64,000 nucleotides of DNA from WHTK01 sp963711035 (GTDB taxonomy: Bacteria; Chloroflexota; Dehalococcoidia; DSTF01; WHTK01), in contig CAVQCN010000002.1 in NCBI GenBank assembly GCA_963711035.1, positions 1 to 64,000 on the forward strand, given 5' to 3'. Below the pieces are notes generated by a model. That model made no database searches, was not told the DNA's origin, and saw only the letters and a program-made list of their open reading frames with translations. The first letter of the stretch is position 1. The number at the start of each line of letters is the position of its first letter. This document shows positions 9,675 through 18,200 of this stretch, in pieces. The translations under genes and the position numbers were made by a program.

Positions 9675-10247
9675 ATGAAGAGGAACCGCAAGCTACTCGT
9701 CGTCTTAGCTGGCGTTGCGCTCGTCGTATTCGCTGCTACATTTGCCCTCGCGCGAAGCGGCGGTTCCGCTTCCGCCACGGACAGCAGCGGTCAATTCGAA
9801 TCGCTGCTTGCCGCGAGGGCCGGCTTGACAACTGACACGTTGCACAAGATCGAATCCGCAGGCCTGGCGACGGCCGCCGACCGAGGCGTCAGCAAGGGAA
9901 TGCTGACGGCCGATCAGGCGACGGCCATCAAGAACCTCGACGTGAGCCCGCTGCTGGAGCAGGGGTTTAGCGACCTGGCGCAGGCGACCAACGCCTCCGA
10001 GACCGATCTGTTCAATGGTCTCGCCGGCGGCCAGAGCCTCGCGCAGGTGGCCGCGGCCCATGGCGTTTCACGCGATGATCTGAAGGCAAGCATCAAGCAG
10101 CTCGTGCAGAGTGACGTTAGCTCGTTCCAAAGCCTCGGCGTCGTGACGCAGTCGGAGATCGACCAGGTCAACAACCTGCTGACCGATGCAAATCTCGACA
10201 AACTCATCGACGCGACTCTGCCCCAGCACCTCGACCACCAGCGCTGA
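9675..10247 (+). CDS. Small secreted or membrane-anchored protein of unknown function
   Basis: 190 residues from ATG 9675, preceded by GGAGGGG. An N-terminal signal or anchor (MKRNRKLLVVLAGVALVV) is followed by a Ser/Ala-rich linker and a mostly helical, Ala/Leu/Asp-rich domain with no cysteine. I do not recognise the family. It ends 5 bases before the ABC ATPase gene, so it is probably co-transcribed with the exporter and may be an extracytoplasmic partner. This is inference from position only. Confidence 0.72.
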   Translation: MKRNRKLLVVLAGVALVVFAATFALARSGGSASATDSSGQFESLLAARAGLTTDTLHKIESAGLATAADRGVSKGMLTADQATAIKNLDVSPLLEQGFSDLAQATNASETDLFNGLAGGQSLAQVAAAHGVSRDDLKASIKQLVQSDVSSFQSLGVVTQSEIDQVNNLLTDANLDKLIDATLPQHLDHQR

Positions 10248-10252
10248 CGACA

Positions 10253-11215
10253 ATGACGGCGGACGCCAGTGTCGACACACGGTTTCCAACGTCAGGCGCA
10301 CCTCTTGATGTCCCGGCAATCGAGGTCGCCGGACTGACCAAGCAGTTCGAGGCGGTCCGCGCGGTCGACGACGTTTCTCTGAAAGTGCTGCCGGGCCAGG
10401 TCTTTGGCCTGCTCGGACCAAACGGCGCCGGCAAGACGACGCTACTGCGCATGCTCCTCGGCCTGGTGCGGCCGACCGGCGGCGCGGCTTACATCTTCGG
10501 CGAGCGTATCCACCCCAGCCATGCGGTCCTGGAGCGCGTCGGTTCTTTGATCGAAGGACCTGCCTTCGTACCCCACCTTTCAGGTATCGATAACCTGGAG
10601 TACTTCTGGTGCGCAGCAGGCACCCCGATTGGTGAGGCCGATCTCGATAGAGCCCTCGATCTGGCCGGTCTCGGTTCGGCCATCAACCGCAAGGTGCGAA
10701 CCTACTCGAAGGGTATGCAACAGCGTTTGGCCCTGGCTCAAGCCCTGCTGAAAAAGCCCGAGCTGCTGGTCTTAGACGAGCCTACCGTGGGCCTCGACCC
10801 GCAGGAGATGCGAGAGATCCGCTCCCTGATTCGGGACTTTGCCTCTGCCGGCGCCACGGTCCTCCTTTCGAGTCACATCCTTGCCGAAGTCGAGCAGGTC
10901 TGCAGTCACGCGGCGGTGCTTGATCGAGGTCATCTTGTCGCGATCGGCAGCGTTGCCGAGCTCACATCGTCGGCTGCATCTATTTACGTCGAGGTGGATG
11001 ACACTCCGGCAGCAAGGAAGTTGCTGGAGGGTGTTCCTGGTGTCAGCCACGTGCACGAGGAGTCGCCGGGCATCTCCTTGCAGCTTCGTCCGGAGATGAG
11101 ACGGAGCGAGATCGTGCGCCTCCTGGTGGCTGCGGGCATTGGCGTGGAGACGATGACGTCCCGGCACAGACTGGAAGATGCTTTCTTCTCGATGCTGGGA
11201 GGCGAAAACGAGTGA
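10253..11215 (+). CDS. ABC transporter ATP-binding protein (ABC-2 type exporter)
   Basis: 320 residues. Walker A is GPNGAGKTT, the Q-loop region follows, the signature is YSKGMQQRLALA, Walker B is LLVLDEPTVGLD and the switch histidine is in LSSHILAEVE. The C-terminal extension after about residue 230 is usual for CcmA/DrrA-like exporter ATPases. The gene overlaps the permease gene by four bases (GTGA), so the two form one exporter. The load could be the glycan, a lipid or a drug; the adjacent NodB and glycosyltransferase genes make a surface polymer the more likely choice. Confidence 0.94.
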   Translation: MTADASVDTRFPTSGAPLDVPAIEVAGLTKQFEAVRAVDDVSLKVLPGQVFGLLGPNGAGKTTLLRMLLGLVRPTGGAAYIFGERIHPSHAVLERVGSLIEGPAFVPHLSGIDNLEYFWCAAGTPIGEADLDRALDLAGLGSAINRKVRTYSKGMQQRLALAQALLKKPELLVLDEPTVGLDPQEMREIRSLIRDFASAGATVLLSSHILAEVEQVCSHAAVLDRGHLVAIGSVAELTSSAASIYVEVDDTPAARKLLEGVPGVSHVHEESPGISLQLRPEMRRSEIVRLLVAAGIGVETMTSRHRLEDAFFSMLGGENE

Positions 11216-12006
11216 TTCGCGTCGAGTTCGAGAAGCAATTCTTCCGCCTCCGGACGCTGCTGACGCTCGGCATCATGGTGGCGATTCCCACGCTGATGAC
11301 GATTGCGCTCGAGCTGCGCAACCGTCAGCCGCGAGATAGCGACCTGTTTGCCCTTGCCAAGCATTCCGGCCTCAACATGCCGCTCGCAGCGCTCAGTGTG
11401 ATGACGAATTTCCTCTTGCCCGCCGTCGTTGCCCTGTACGCGGGCAGCGCCATCGCCGAGGAGTCGACCTGGGGCAGCCTCCGCTATCTTCTCCTGCGTC
11501 CTGTCACTCGCAGCAGAGTTCTCTCCTCGAAGCTCGTGGTGGTGGCCATCCTGACCCTGATCGCGGCCGTACTCATCTCGGTGACAGGCACCATTGAGGG
11601 TGTTCTTGCCTTCGGCTGGAAGCCGGTCCTGACGCCGTCGTTGACGTCCGTTCAGCCCGGGACTGCGTTCCTGCGACTGATAGCAGCCACGGCATACGTC
11701 ACCTGGAGCATGTCCGGCATCGTTGCCCTGGGGTTCATGCTCTCCACGCTCACCGATGCCACAATGGGCGCGGTGTCGGGGGCGGTCGGCGTCGCGATCA
11801 TCTCAGAGATTCTCGCGTCGATCACACCCCTCGGGGGCATTCGCACCATCTTGCCGACCTACCACTGGCACGCCTGGGAGAGCCTGTTCGCCAACCCTGT
11901 CAGTACAACCGATATGGTTCACGGCGTGCTCCTGCAGGTACCGTATGTGGTCGCGTTCCTCGCGGTGGCCTGGTGGTGGTTCCACCGGAAAGACATTCTC
12001 TGCTGA
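11212..12006 (+). CDS. ABC-2 family transporter permease
   Basis: 264 residues with about six hydrophobic segments and the ABC-2 permease layout: N-terminal cytoplasmic FEKQFFRLRTLL, then EESTWGSLRYLLLRPVTRSR between the second and third helices, which is typical of the NosY/YdbB-like subgroup. The start is GTG 11212, overlapping the ATPase stop. It pairs with the upstream ATPase to form the exporter. It ends 99 bases before the convergent second NodB gene, and I see no clear terminator there. Confidence 0.88.
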   Translation: MIRVEFEKQFFRLRTLLTLGIMVAIPTLMTIALELRNRQPRDSDLFALAKHSGLNMPLAALSVMTNFLLPAVVALYAGSAIAEESTWGSLRYLLLRPVTRSRVLSSKLVVVAILTLIAAVLISVTGTIEGVLAFGWKPVLTPSLTSVQPGTAFLRLIAATAYVTWSMSGIVALGFMLSTLTDATMGAVSGAVGVAIISEILASITPLGGIRTILPTYHWHAWESLFANPVSTTDMVHGVLLQVPYVVAFLAVAWWWFHRKDILC

Positions 12007-12105
12007 AACGCCTCAGGCTCCAGAAGCTGGGTTCGAAGGCGCGCGATTAAGTCATCGTGGTTGGTAGTTCGGATTAGAGATCCCGAGTGCCCCTGGAAGA
12101 GCGGG

Positions 12106-13380
12106 CTAGGCCAGGTAAGCGGGAGTTTGAAGCAGCTCGTCCAGACCGACCAGGCTGAGACCGCGTGATTTCAGCCCTTCCAGAATGAGCGGCAGCGCTC
12201 CGAGAAGAACCGAACGATCGGCGGTGAGGTCGCCATCAAGGCCATCGTGCAAGAGGATGATCGATCCGGGTTTGGCCCCTGCCAGGATGCGATCTGCTAC
12301 CAGTTTGCTGTCTGTCGCGTCCCAGTCGCCGGCGTCGGCATCCCAGCCAATCATTTTCATCTTCCGGTTGCTTACGACGCGGGCTACGAAGGGAGACCGG
12401 GTGCCGTGAGGCGGTCGATAGAAGGCCGGACGGACCCCCAGCTGGTGAAAGAATTCGTTTTGAGCCTTTTGAAGTTCGGGGTAGCTCGGATCAAGCCACC
12501 GGTAGTAGTCATGGTAGTAGGAATGGTCGCCGAGCAAATGGCCACCGTCCATGAGCTCCCGCGATATGTCTGGTCGCGCAGCCAGGGCCTTGCCCACGGT
12601 GAAGAACGTGCCTTTGACCCTATAGGAATCGAGGATATCCTTGACCTGCAGGGTGTATTCAACATTTGGTCCGTCGTCGAAGGTGAGGCTCACGAGGTTG
12701 CCGCTCCGCGGAGCATGCGTAATCATCGAGCCGAACCAGCCGGCCTCAGGTATGGTTGCACCTAGATACGCAAAACTGAGGAGGGCGCCGGACCCCAGAG
12801 CTCCTTCGAGAAACTCGCGGCGGCCGATTGTCACTGCAAGGCGGCGCTCTCTAGTTACTGGCGAGGGCGCGATATCAGTCCTTTGGCTCTGATTCGGGGT
12901 CTTGCGACGAACCAGAGATGCGAGGGTAGCAACGCTTATCACGATCATGCCAGTCGCAATGGCGGCATCTCGGCTGGCGAGTAAACGTAAGGCAACCAAC
13001 AGGGCGGCAGAAGAAAGAGCAGGGATCAAGAGCCCTTTCCTCAGCGACTCGGAATAACTGAGACCGATACCGGCGCCAAGCGCCCCTGCAGCGATTGGGC
13101 CGACGAGAGAATAGGAAGCGATTGATAGCGCCCAGGCCATCAATCCGACCATGGCCAGGCCGGTCAGCGACGGGCGTACTCCCCTCAAGCGAAGGCGGTG
13201 CACCACAAGGAAGGCCGCGACACCGATTGAAAGCGCGAGGACCTCGTACGCAAGGGTCGAATACGCGGGAGATCCGGAAATAGCCACAGTCGGTAGTACA
13301 AGCAGCCCCAGGCTTGCATCCGTGAGGGCCTCACAGACTTTGTATAGACATGGCCAACGGAGGCTCATTCTTTCTCCCAT
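12106..13380 (-). CDS. NodB polysaccharide deacetylase with N-terminal membrane domain and internal twin-arginine motif
   Basis: 424 residues. Residues about 20-157 contain several hydrophobic helices. After a polar stretch an internal GRREFLEGALGSGALLSF (R187-R188) looks like a Tat signal in front of a further helix at about 190-210. The NodB domain follows with TFDDGPN, HSYYH, RPPHGTRSP, DADAGDW and ILLHDG, all intact. It is a paralogue of the 8595 protein, sharing the stretch around WFG...H.PRSG before motif 1. The start is ATG 13380 or ATG 13368. It is divergent from the 13395 gene with almost no intergenic space. Confidence 0.9.
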   Translation of the reverse strand: MGERMSLRWPCLYKVCEALTDASLGLLVLPTVAISGSPAYSTLAYEVLALSIGVAAFLVVHRLRLRGVRPSLTGLAMVGLMAWALSIASYSLVGPIAAGALGAGIGLSYSESLRKGLLIPALSSAALLVALRLLASRDAAIATGMIVISVATLASLVRRKTPNQSQRTDIAPSPVTRERRLAVTIGRREFLEGALGSGALLSFAYLGATIPEAGWFGSMITHAPRSGNLVSLTFDDGPNVEYTLQVKDILDSYRVKGTFFTVGKALAARPDISRELMDGGHLLGDHSYYHDYYRWLDPSYPELQKAQNEFFHQLGVRPAFYRPPHGTRSPFVARVVSNRKMKMIGWDADAGDWDATDSKLVADRILAGAKPGSIILLHDGLDGDLTADRSVLLGALPLILEGLKSRGLSLVGLDELLQTPAYLA

Positions 13381-13394
13381 ACGGTCACGGCTTT

Positions 13395-14705
13395 ATGACT
13401 GAGCGACGAGCAATGGGACCGCGTCTCCTCGTCACTCTGGTTTGCCTTGGTTGGGCTGCGGTCCTGGTTCTTATTCTCAGCCACCCTATCTTCGTGACCG
13501 GCGACTCACTGAACAACTACGCGCATGTATGGTACGTGAGCCAGCGCCTCTGGCACGACCACGTCATCCCCCTGCACATGCCTGTGCTGGGCCACGGCGA
13601 GGCCTTTGCCTTCCCTTATGGCTTCATACCTTGGTTCACTGCGGCCCTGCTACGGCCTCTGCTCGGTGATTGGGTGGTAACGCTCTGGCTGGTGCTGGGT
13701 GCGCTCGGAACGGTTGCAGCGTGTTTCTGGGCCCTGCCGGAGCTGCGCCACGGCTACTGGCCCGCTCTGGTGCTGATCAACCCGCCGTTGCTGGATGCCC
13801 TGGTGTCGGACCAGATGTCCTTCCTCTGGGCAGTGCTCATGTTTTTCGCCGCCGTCGCCTTCTGGCGACGCGACCGGATTTGGGCTGCCGTCCTGCTTTG
13901 TGGCCTGAGCCAGGCCACTCATCCACCCGTCATGCTGCCGATTGTCGGCCTGTGTGTCGTGATCGCCCTGTGGCGCGATCCGGCTTTGCGGCCGCGGTTG
14001 CTGCCTGCCTATATCGTCACGGCGGTCATGGCGCTGCCGGCAGCGCTGCTCGTCCTGCTCTCTCCCACGGTGGCCGATACGTCGCGCACGGTCCAACTCA
14101 CGAACCTGCTGGGCACAGACGGCTACCGATCGGCCGTTATCGGCTTGCCCTTCATGCTGGTCTGGCTGCAGCGGCACAGGCCGAGTGCTGTTCGTTGGCT
14201 CTTTCCTGGTCTGCTCCTGATCAACCTCGTCATGTTGCCGCCACGCGACGGCTTTTCCGCCTGGAGCGGACTGCTGCGCCAGCCCGACCACTCGCTGCTG
14301 ACTTACACGTCGTCCAGCCTATTCGTGCCCGGCGCGACCTACCGAATCTTGCGCATCGCCGATGGCCTCCACACTGATGGCAAAGTTGGCATGTACCAGT
14401 TGCTGCGGGCCGGCGCCAGGCTCGATTCCGAGTTCTTCCCCGAGAGCATCGACCGCCGCTCCTGGAATTCAACTGCCGACTACGCTCGCTTCCTTGAGGG
14501 CCGCCACGTCGATTACGTGATCATCTACGACGATTTCGACCATCACTACGGGACCAATGAGCAGGAGATGCTTAGCCAGCTTGCGGAGCAGCCTGTAAGC
14601 GTGGGGTCGCTGAAGCTGTGCACGAGGCTGGAGGTGAGGCAGGACGGCTACGATGTTTTTCAGGTGCGACGCGACGTGCCAAACATTGGAAGCGCAAGCT
14701 GTTGA
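13395..14705 (+). CDS. Polytopic membrane protein sharing the C-terminal module of the GT2 fusion
   Basis: About 436 residues from ATG 13395; an upstream in-frame ATG at 13350 would overlap the divergent gene. It has roughly nine hydrophobic segments after NYAHVWYVSQRLWHDH, then an extracytoplasmic C-terminal domain with GATYRILR, DSEFFPESIDRRSW and YGTNEQEML. The same architecture and signatures occur in the second half of the 4329 protein (HIWYISQQLFHH, FFSESYQRRNW, YGKNEASVLQ). It is probably a stand-alone copy of the membrane transferase or channel module. I do not recognise a named family. Confidence 0.82.
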   Translation: MTERRAMGPRLLVTLVCLGWAAVLVLILSHPIFVTGDSLNNYAHVWYVSQRLWHDHVIPLHMPVLGHGEAFAFPYGFIPWFTAALLRPLLGDWVVTLWLVLGALGTVAACFWALPELRHGYWPALVLINPPLLDALVSDQMSFLWAVLMFFAAVAFWRRDRIWAAVLLCGLSQATHPPVMLPIVGLCVVIALWRDPALRPRLLPAYIVTAVMALPAALLVLLSPTVADTSRTVQLTNLLGTDGYRSAVIGLPFMLVWLQRHRPSAVRWLFPGLLLINLVMLPPRDGFSAWSGLLRQPDHSLLTYTSSSLFVPGATYRILRIADGLHTDGKVGMYQLLRAGARLDSEFFPESIDRRSWNSTADYARFLEGRHVDYVIIYDDFDHHYGTNEQEMLSQLAEQPVSVGSLKLCTRLEVRQDGYDVFQVRRDVPNIGSASC

Positions 14706-14727
14706 AGGTCGGTCTTCACGTCGCCGC

Positions 14728-14771
14728 GGCGCTGGGAGGCGTTACGTGATCAGGTCACATCCCCCAGCGCC
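14728..14771. terminator. Hairpin downstream of the membrane protein gene
   Basis: A perfect 9-bp stem, GGCGCTGGG (14728-14736) with CCCAGCGCC (14763-14771), encloses a smaller GTGA/TCAC stem. It starts 22 bases after the 14705 stop. No U-run follows, so termination is likely only if assisted. Confidence 0.4.
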
Positions 14772-15151
14772 GATGTCGAAATCGAAGTAGACGCCCCCAT
14801 CCTGAGGACGAGATGATCAGGCAAGACATCGCTTGCCCAAGGACATGCCCTGCAACGTCAGCGCACCCACGAAAGCTTGCTCGCCGACATGACGTGACGC
14901 CAAAGAACGCATCTGTCTTGCCCAGGGGTATGCCGCCAGGCATCTCGAATCGCCGATCCTCTCAGCGTGTCCTCTGCTCAGAAGGCCAACTCAGTGCCTG
15001 TCCTCGTCAGAGGCGCCGGCTTGCGGGCACTCGCTACGACAGCAACAGGCTGACCTTTACGTGGGACGTGAATGCCTCGCTCCCCCTTTGGGACGATGAG
15101 TTACGCGTCGGGTGCCGAGCCGCTAGGATGTGACCAGGAGGCAGCAACTGC
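14772..15151. other. Intergenic stretch without a supported gene
   Basis: An arginine- and proline-rich open frame at 14813-15133 has no ribosome binding site, no family likeness and composition unlike its neighbours, so I do not call it. The end of the stretch should hold the promoter of the phosphatase gene; AGGAGG stands about 10 bases before ATG 15152. Confidence 0.5.
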
Positions 15152-15886
15152 ATGACAGCGTCCATCGAACGGCTCGTTCCCCTGGAGGGATGTGAGAATT
15201 TCCGGGACATCGGCGGGTACAGGACACAGAACGGCTCTCGAGTCCGTCGGGGAGTCTTGTTCCGGAGCATGACGCCCGAGTTCATGACGGAGCGCGACGT
15301 CGCCTACGCGCGCGACGTCCTCGGCATCCGTTTCGTCGCTGACCTGCGAGGCACGTCCGACCGCGATTCCGGGTTGCTCGGTCAGCCGCCGACCCAGCGT
15401 TCAGCCATCCAATACATGAGCACGAGCATGAGAGAGATGCCGGGGTTGCATGACATGCCGCCGGAGCAAGCCCTGCCCCTGTACCTCGACCACTGCGGCG
15501 ATGGCATCGCCGAGGCCGTTAGCTTCCTCGCCGGCGCGACTCCCGGAGCCGCGGTCTTCCACTGCCTGACAGGTAAGGACAGGACCGGCTCGTTGGCGGC
15601 CCTGCTGCTGGGGCTGTTCGGTGTCGCCGACGAGGACATCGTCGAAGATTACCTGTTGGGCGCTCCGTTGGCGGAGGATGTTATGGCCCTGATGGCCGCG
15701 GCAGGCAAGCCGCTGCCGGAGGACGCGTCCCTCCACGCCAAGTCGCCTCCGGCGGAGCCATCCATCCGGGCATTCCTGGCCAGGCTCAACCAGGAGTACG
15801 GCGGAGCGCGGGCTTACCTCGAGGGGCTGGGCCTCTCTGCCGAGTTGGATCGTCTGGTCGAGCGTATGGTGGAAGCGCCCGACTAG
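15152..15886 (+). CDS. Tyrosine/dual-specificity protein phosphatase
   Basis: 244 residues, matching the bacterial Y_phosphatase3 group. The N-terminal signature GCENFRDIGGYRT and the P-loop HCLTGKDRTG, with catalytic cysteine and invariant arginine, are both present, as is the upstream acid region VADLRGTSDRD. Such enzymes remove phosphate from protein tyrosines or from phosphoinositide-like substrates. AGGAGG precedes the ATG. The gene converges on the LLM gene with a four-base overlap. Its target cannot be read from context. Confidence 0.9.
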   Translation: MTASIERLVPLEGCENFRDIGGYRTQNGSRVRRGVLFRSMTPEFMTERDVAYARDVLGIRFVADLRGTSDRDSGLLGQPPTQRSAIQYMSTSMREMPGLHDMPPEQALPLYLDHCGDGIAEAVSFLAGATPGAAVFHCLTGKDRTGSLAALLLGLFGVADEDIVEDYLLGAPLAEDVMALMAAAGKPLPEDASLHAKSPPAEPSIRAFLARLNQEYGGARAYLEGLGLSAELDRLVERMVEAPD

Positions 15887-16782
15887 CGGAAGTGTGAGGC
15901 TACGTCCTCGATGAAGCGGTCGTAGGCCTCCTTGCGCTGCTGCACGGAACGGCCCAGGTTGAAGTCCGGCACGATGAACTCCTCGATGCCGGCTTCGGCG
16001 TAGAGGCCGATCTGCTCCCTGATTTCCTCGACGCTGCCGGCGATTGACTGACGTCTGCTGGCTCGAGCGCGCTCCAGCACGGCCGGGTCGTCGCTGAGCG
16101 TCACGAGTGCTTGGGCCGAGCGTTTGATCAGCGATGGGTCACGGCCAACGGCTTCACAGTGCCGTTCCAAGACCTCGCCCTTGGCCTTCAGCACCTCCGG
16201 CCTGCCCCAGGTGTTCCACTCGTCGGCGTATTGCGCAGCCAATCGCATGGTTACCTTCTCGCCGCCGCCGCCAATCAAGATGGGCAGATGCGCTTGCACC
16301 GGCTTGGGTGAGAGGGGAGCGTTCTCGATCTTGTAGTAGCGTCCGTCGAAATCGGTGTGCTCGTTGTCGAAGAGGCTGCGGATGATCTGCACCGCTTCTT
16401 CCAACCGCCGCAGACGCTGGCCGACCGTGTAGAACGGGATGCCGTAGGCAACGTGCTCATTTTCCTGCCAGCCGGCCCCGAGCCCCAGCACGGCGCGCCC
16501 GCCACTGATGATGTCGACCTGTGCGACCTGCTTGGCGAGGACGGCCGGGTTTCGGTACGTGTTGCCCGTGACGAGAGAGCCGAGGCGCACGTTTGGCACG
16601 AGCGCCGCAAGGCCTGCAAGGAGGGTCCAGACTTCCTGTGTTGGCGCGAGGTTGTTCTCGCTATCGGGCATGAAGTGGTCGGCAATCCAGACGCCGTCCC
16701 AGCCCGTATTCGCCACGTGCTGGCATTCGTCGAGAAGCTCATTCCAGGGTGTCGCCGACCCGGGCCAGGCGCTGAATCTCAT
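15883..16782 (-). CDS. LLM-class F420-dependent oxidoreductase
   Basis: 299 residues of luciferase-like TIM-barrel type. Signatures are GWDGVWIADHF, LGSLVTGNTYRNPAVLAK, LGLGAGWQENEH and PILIGGGGEKVTMR, which place it with F420-dependent TIGR03560-like members. Substrates of this group range from alcohols to recalcitrant organics, and none is indicated here. It starts 21 bases after the alcohol dehydrogenase stop on the same strand, so the two are probably co-transcribed and may act on one substrate. Two related enzymes are encoded at 42781 and 46027. Confidence 0.9.
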   Translation of the reverse strand: MRFSAWPGSATPWNELLDECQHVANTGWDGVWIADHFMPDSENNLAPTQEVWTLLAGLAALVPNVRLGSLVTGNTYRNPAVLAKQVAQVDIISGGRAVLGLGAGWQENEHVAYGIPFYTVGQRLRRLEEAVQIIRSLFDNEHTDFDGRYYKIENAPLSPKPVQAHLPILIGGGGEKVTMRLAAQYADEWNTWGRPEVLKAKGEVLERHCEAVGRDPSLIKRSAQALVTLSDDPAVLERARASRRQSIAGSVEEIREQIGLYAEAGIEEFIVPDFNLGRSVQQRKEAYDRFIEDVASHFR

Positions 16783-16803
16783 CGTTGCTCCCCGTTCCTC
16801 TAG

Positions 16804-17922
16804 CTACGGCGTGACGATGGCGCGTGTGACCTCGCTGCCGGACTCGCGGCCCAGCCACTCCGCCGTCTTGAACGCCTCGTCGATGCGGTCCAGGGGGTAG
16901 GTGTGTGAGACCACCTTGGTCAGCGGGTACTTGTCCCGGGTACGCATGAGGAAGTCGATGGCGTTAGGCAAGATCCATGGGTCGTAGTGCTGGATGGCGT
17001 GGAAACGGACCTGGTTCGCGACGAGCTTCTGCACGTCGAGATGGGCGATGCTGTTGGGCGAGATATGGCCCACCTCGAGGTAGGTGCCCCGCATGCGGCA
17101 CATCTGCACGCCCTCCTCGACCGCCGCCGGGAATCCTACGAGCTCGATGACGATGTCGGCGCCGATGCCGTTCGTGAGCTCGAAGACGCGCTGCACCCGC
17201 GACTCGACCGTCGGGTAGTCCTTGAGGCTAATCGTGTCTGTTGCGCCGCAGCGACGGGCGAGATCGAGACGCGGCTCCTGCCCGTCGATAACGATGACCT
17301 TGTTCGCGCCCATGTCTCGGGCGACTGCTGTCGCGTTGACGCCGAGCCCGCCTGCGCCCTGGATGACGACGTTGTCGCCAAACCGAGGCTTGGCGATGTG
17401 GAAGGCCTCCATCACCTGGGCGAGGGCGCAGTTGATCGGCGCCGCTGCCGCGTCGTCCAGCTCGTCGGGCAGCTTGAAGAGGAACTGCGGCGACCGCAGG
17501 TAGTAGTACTGCGCGAAGCCGCCGTTGCAGACGGGCCATTCCTCGAGTGGCTTGCGGCCCAGGCGGAACTTGCAGGCGCCCATCTCGCCGCGAATGCAGT
17601 TGTAGCAGCGCATGCACGGGAAGAAGTAGGCGAAGACGACCCGGTCACCCTCGTGCAGAGGTTGTCGCAAGGAGTCCGTGGTGATCTTGCTGCCGAGCTC
17701 CGCGACAGTGCCCATCATCTCGTGACCGAACACGAAGGGGGTCCGTTTGGTGCCCTCTGCAACGCCGTCGCCGCGCCAGGTGTGCAGGTCGGAGCCGCAC
17801 ACGGAGGTGGCGTTGACGCGGATCGAGACCGCATCGGGCTCCGTCTCCGGCAATGGGAGCTCTCGTATCTCCCATTGCTGGCCGTCGTCGTGCCATACGG
17901 CTGAAAGACCTGTCCTGGACAT
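16804..17922 (-). CDS. Zinc-dependent medium-chain alcohol dehydrogenase
   Basis: About 372 residues from ATG 17922, which has AGGAGG seven bases upstream; a more distal ATG at 17952 lacks this. Catalytic zinc ligands occur in SVCGSDLHTW and GHEMMG. The structural zinc site is the four-cysteine lobe C..C..C.......C in CMRCYNCIRGEMGAC. The NAD(P)-binding loop is IQGAGGLGVNA. It is full length and intact. It precedes an LLM enzyme on the same strand. The substrate is unknown; threonine- or sorbitol-dehydrogenase-like members share this layout. Confidence 0.92.
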   Translation of the reverse strand: MSRTGLSAVWHDDGQQWEIRELPLPETEPDAVSIRVNATSVCGSDLHTWRGDGVAEGTKRTPFVFGHEMMGTVAELGSKITTDSLRQPLHEGDRVVFAYFFPCMRCYNCIRGEMGACKFRLGRKPLEEWPVCNGGFAQYYYLRSPQFLFKLPDELDDAAAAPINCALAQVMEAFHIAKPRFGDNVVIQGAGGLGVNATAVARDMGANKVIVIDGQEPRLDLARRCGATDTISLKDYPTVESRVQRVFELTNGIGADIVIELVGFPAAVEEGVQMCRMRGTYLEVGHISPNSIAHLDVQKLVANQVRFHAIQHYDPWILPNAIDFLMRTRDKYPLTKVVSHTYPLDRIDEAFKTAEWLGRESGSEVTRAIVTP

Positions 17923-18200
17923 TGAGGGCCTCCTTCTAATGCGGCCGGACACGCCCGGTACCGCGTCGAATCCTGCAGCTCAAGCGGACTCGCCCTCTAC
18001 TGCACGGCAGATTGAACTTCGCGTCAGGTGCGTCGAAGTTTACCGCCCATCTGGCTGACGGGACTAGGAGGAAAGGAGTTCTGGTTCCATCTGCGTCGGC
18101 GAATCTCCAGCTGTTCTGTGCCTTCCGATGTGTTCGGCCGATGATCAATTAGGAGCGCACGCAAAGGGGAGACCCGCAGATTGTCCAAGAGAGGTTACGC

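Noticed and set aside
14813..15133. 106-residue open frame in the gap before the phosphatase
   Set aside because: Arg/Pro-rich, no ribosome binding site, no family likeness.
16987..17904. Plus-strand open frame opposite the alcohol dehydrogenase
   Set aside because: Shadow of the real gene with Asp/Glu/Val-biased composition and no motif.
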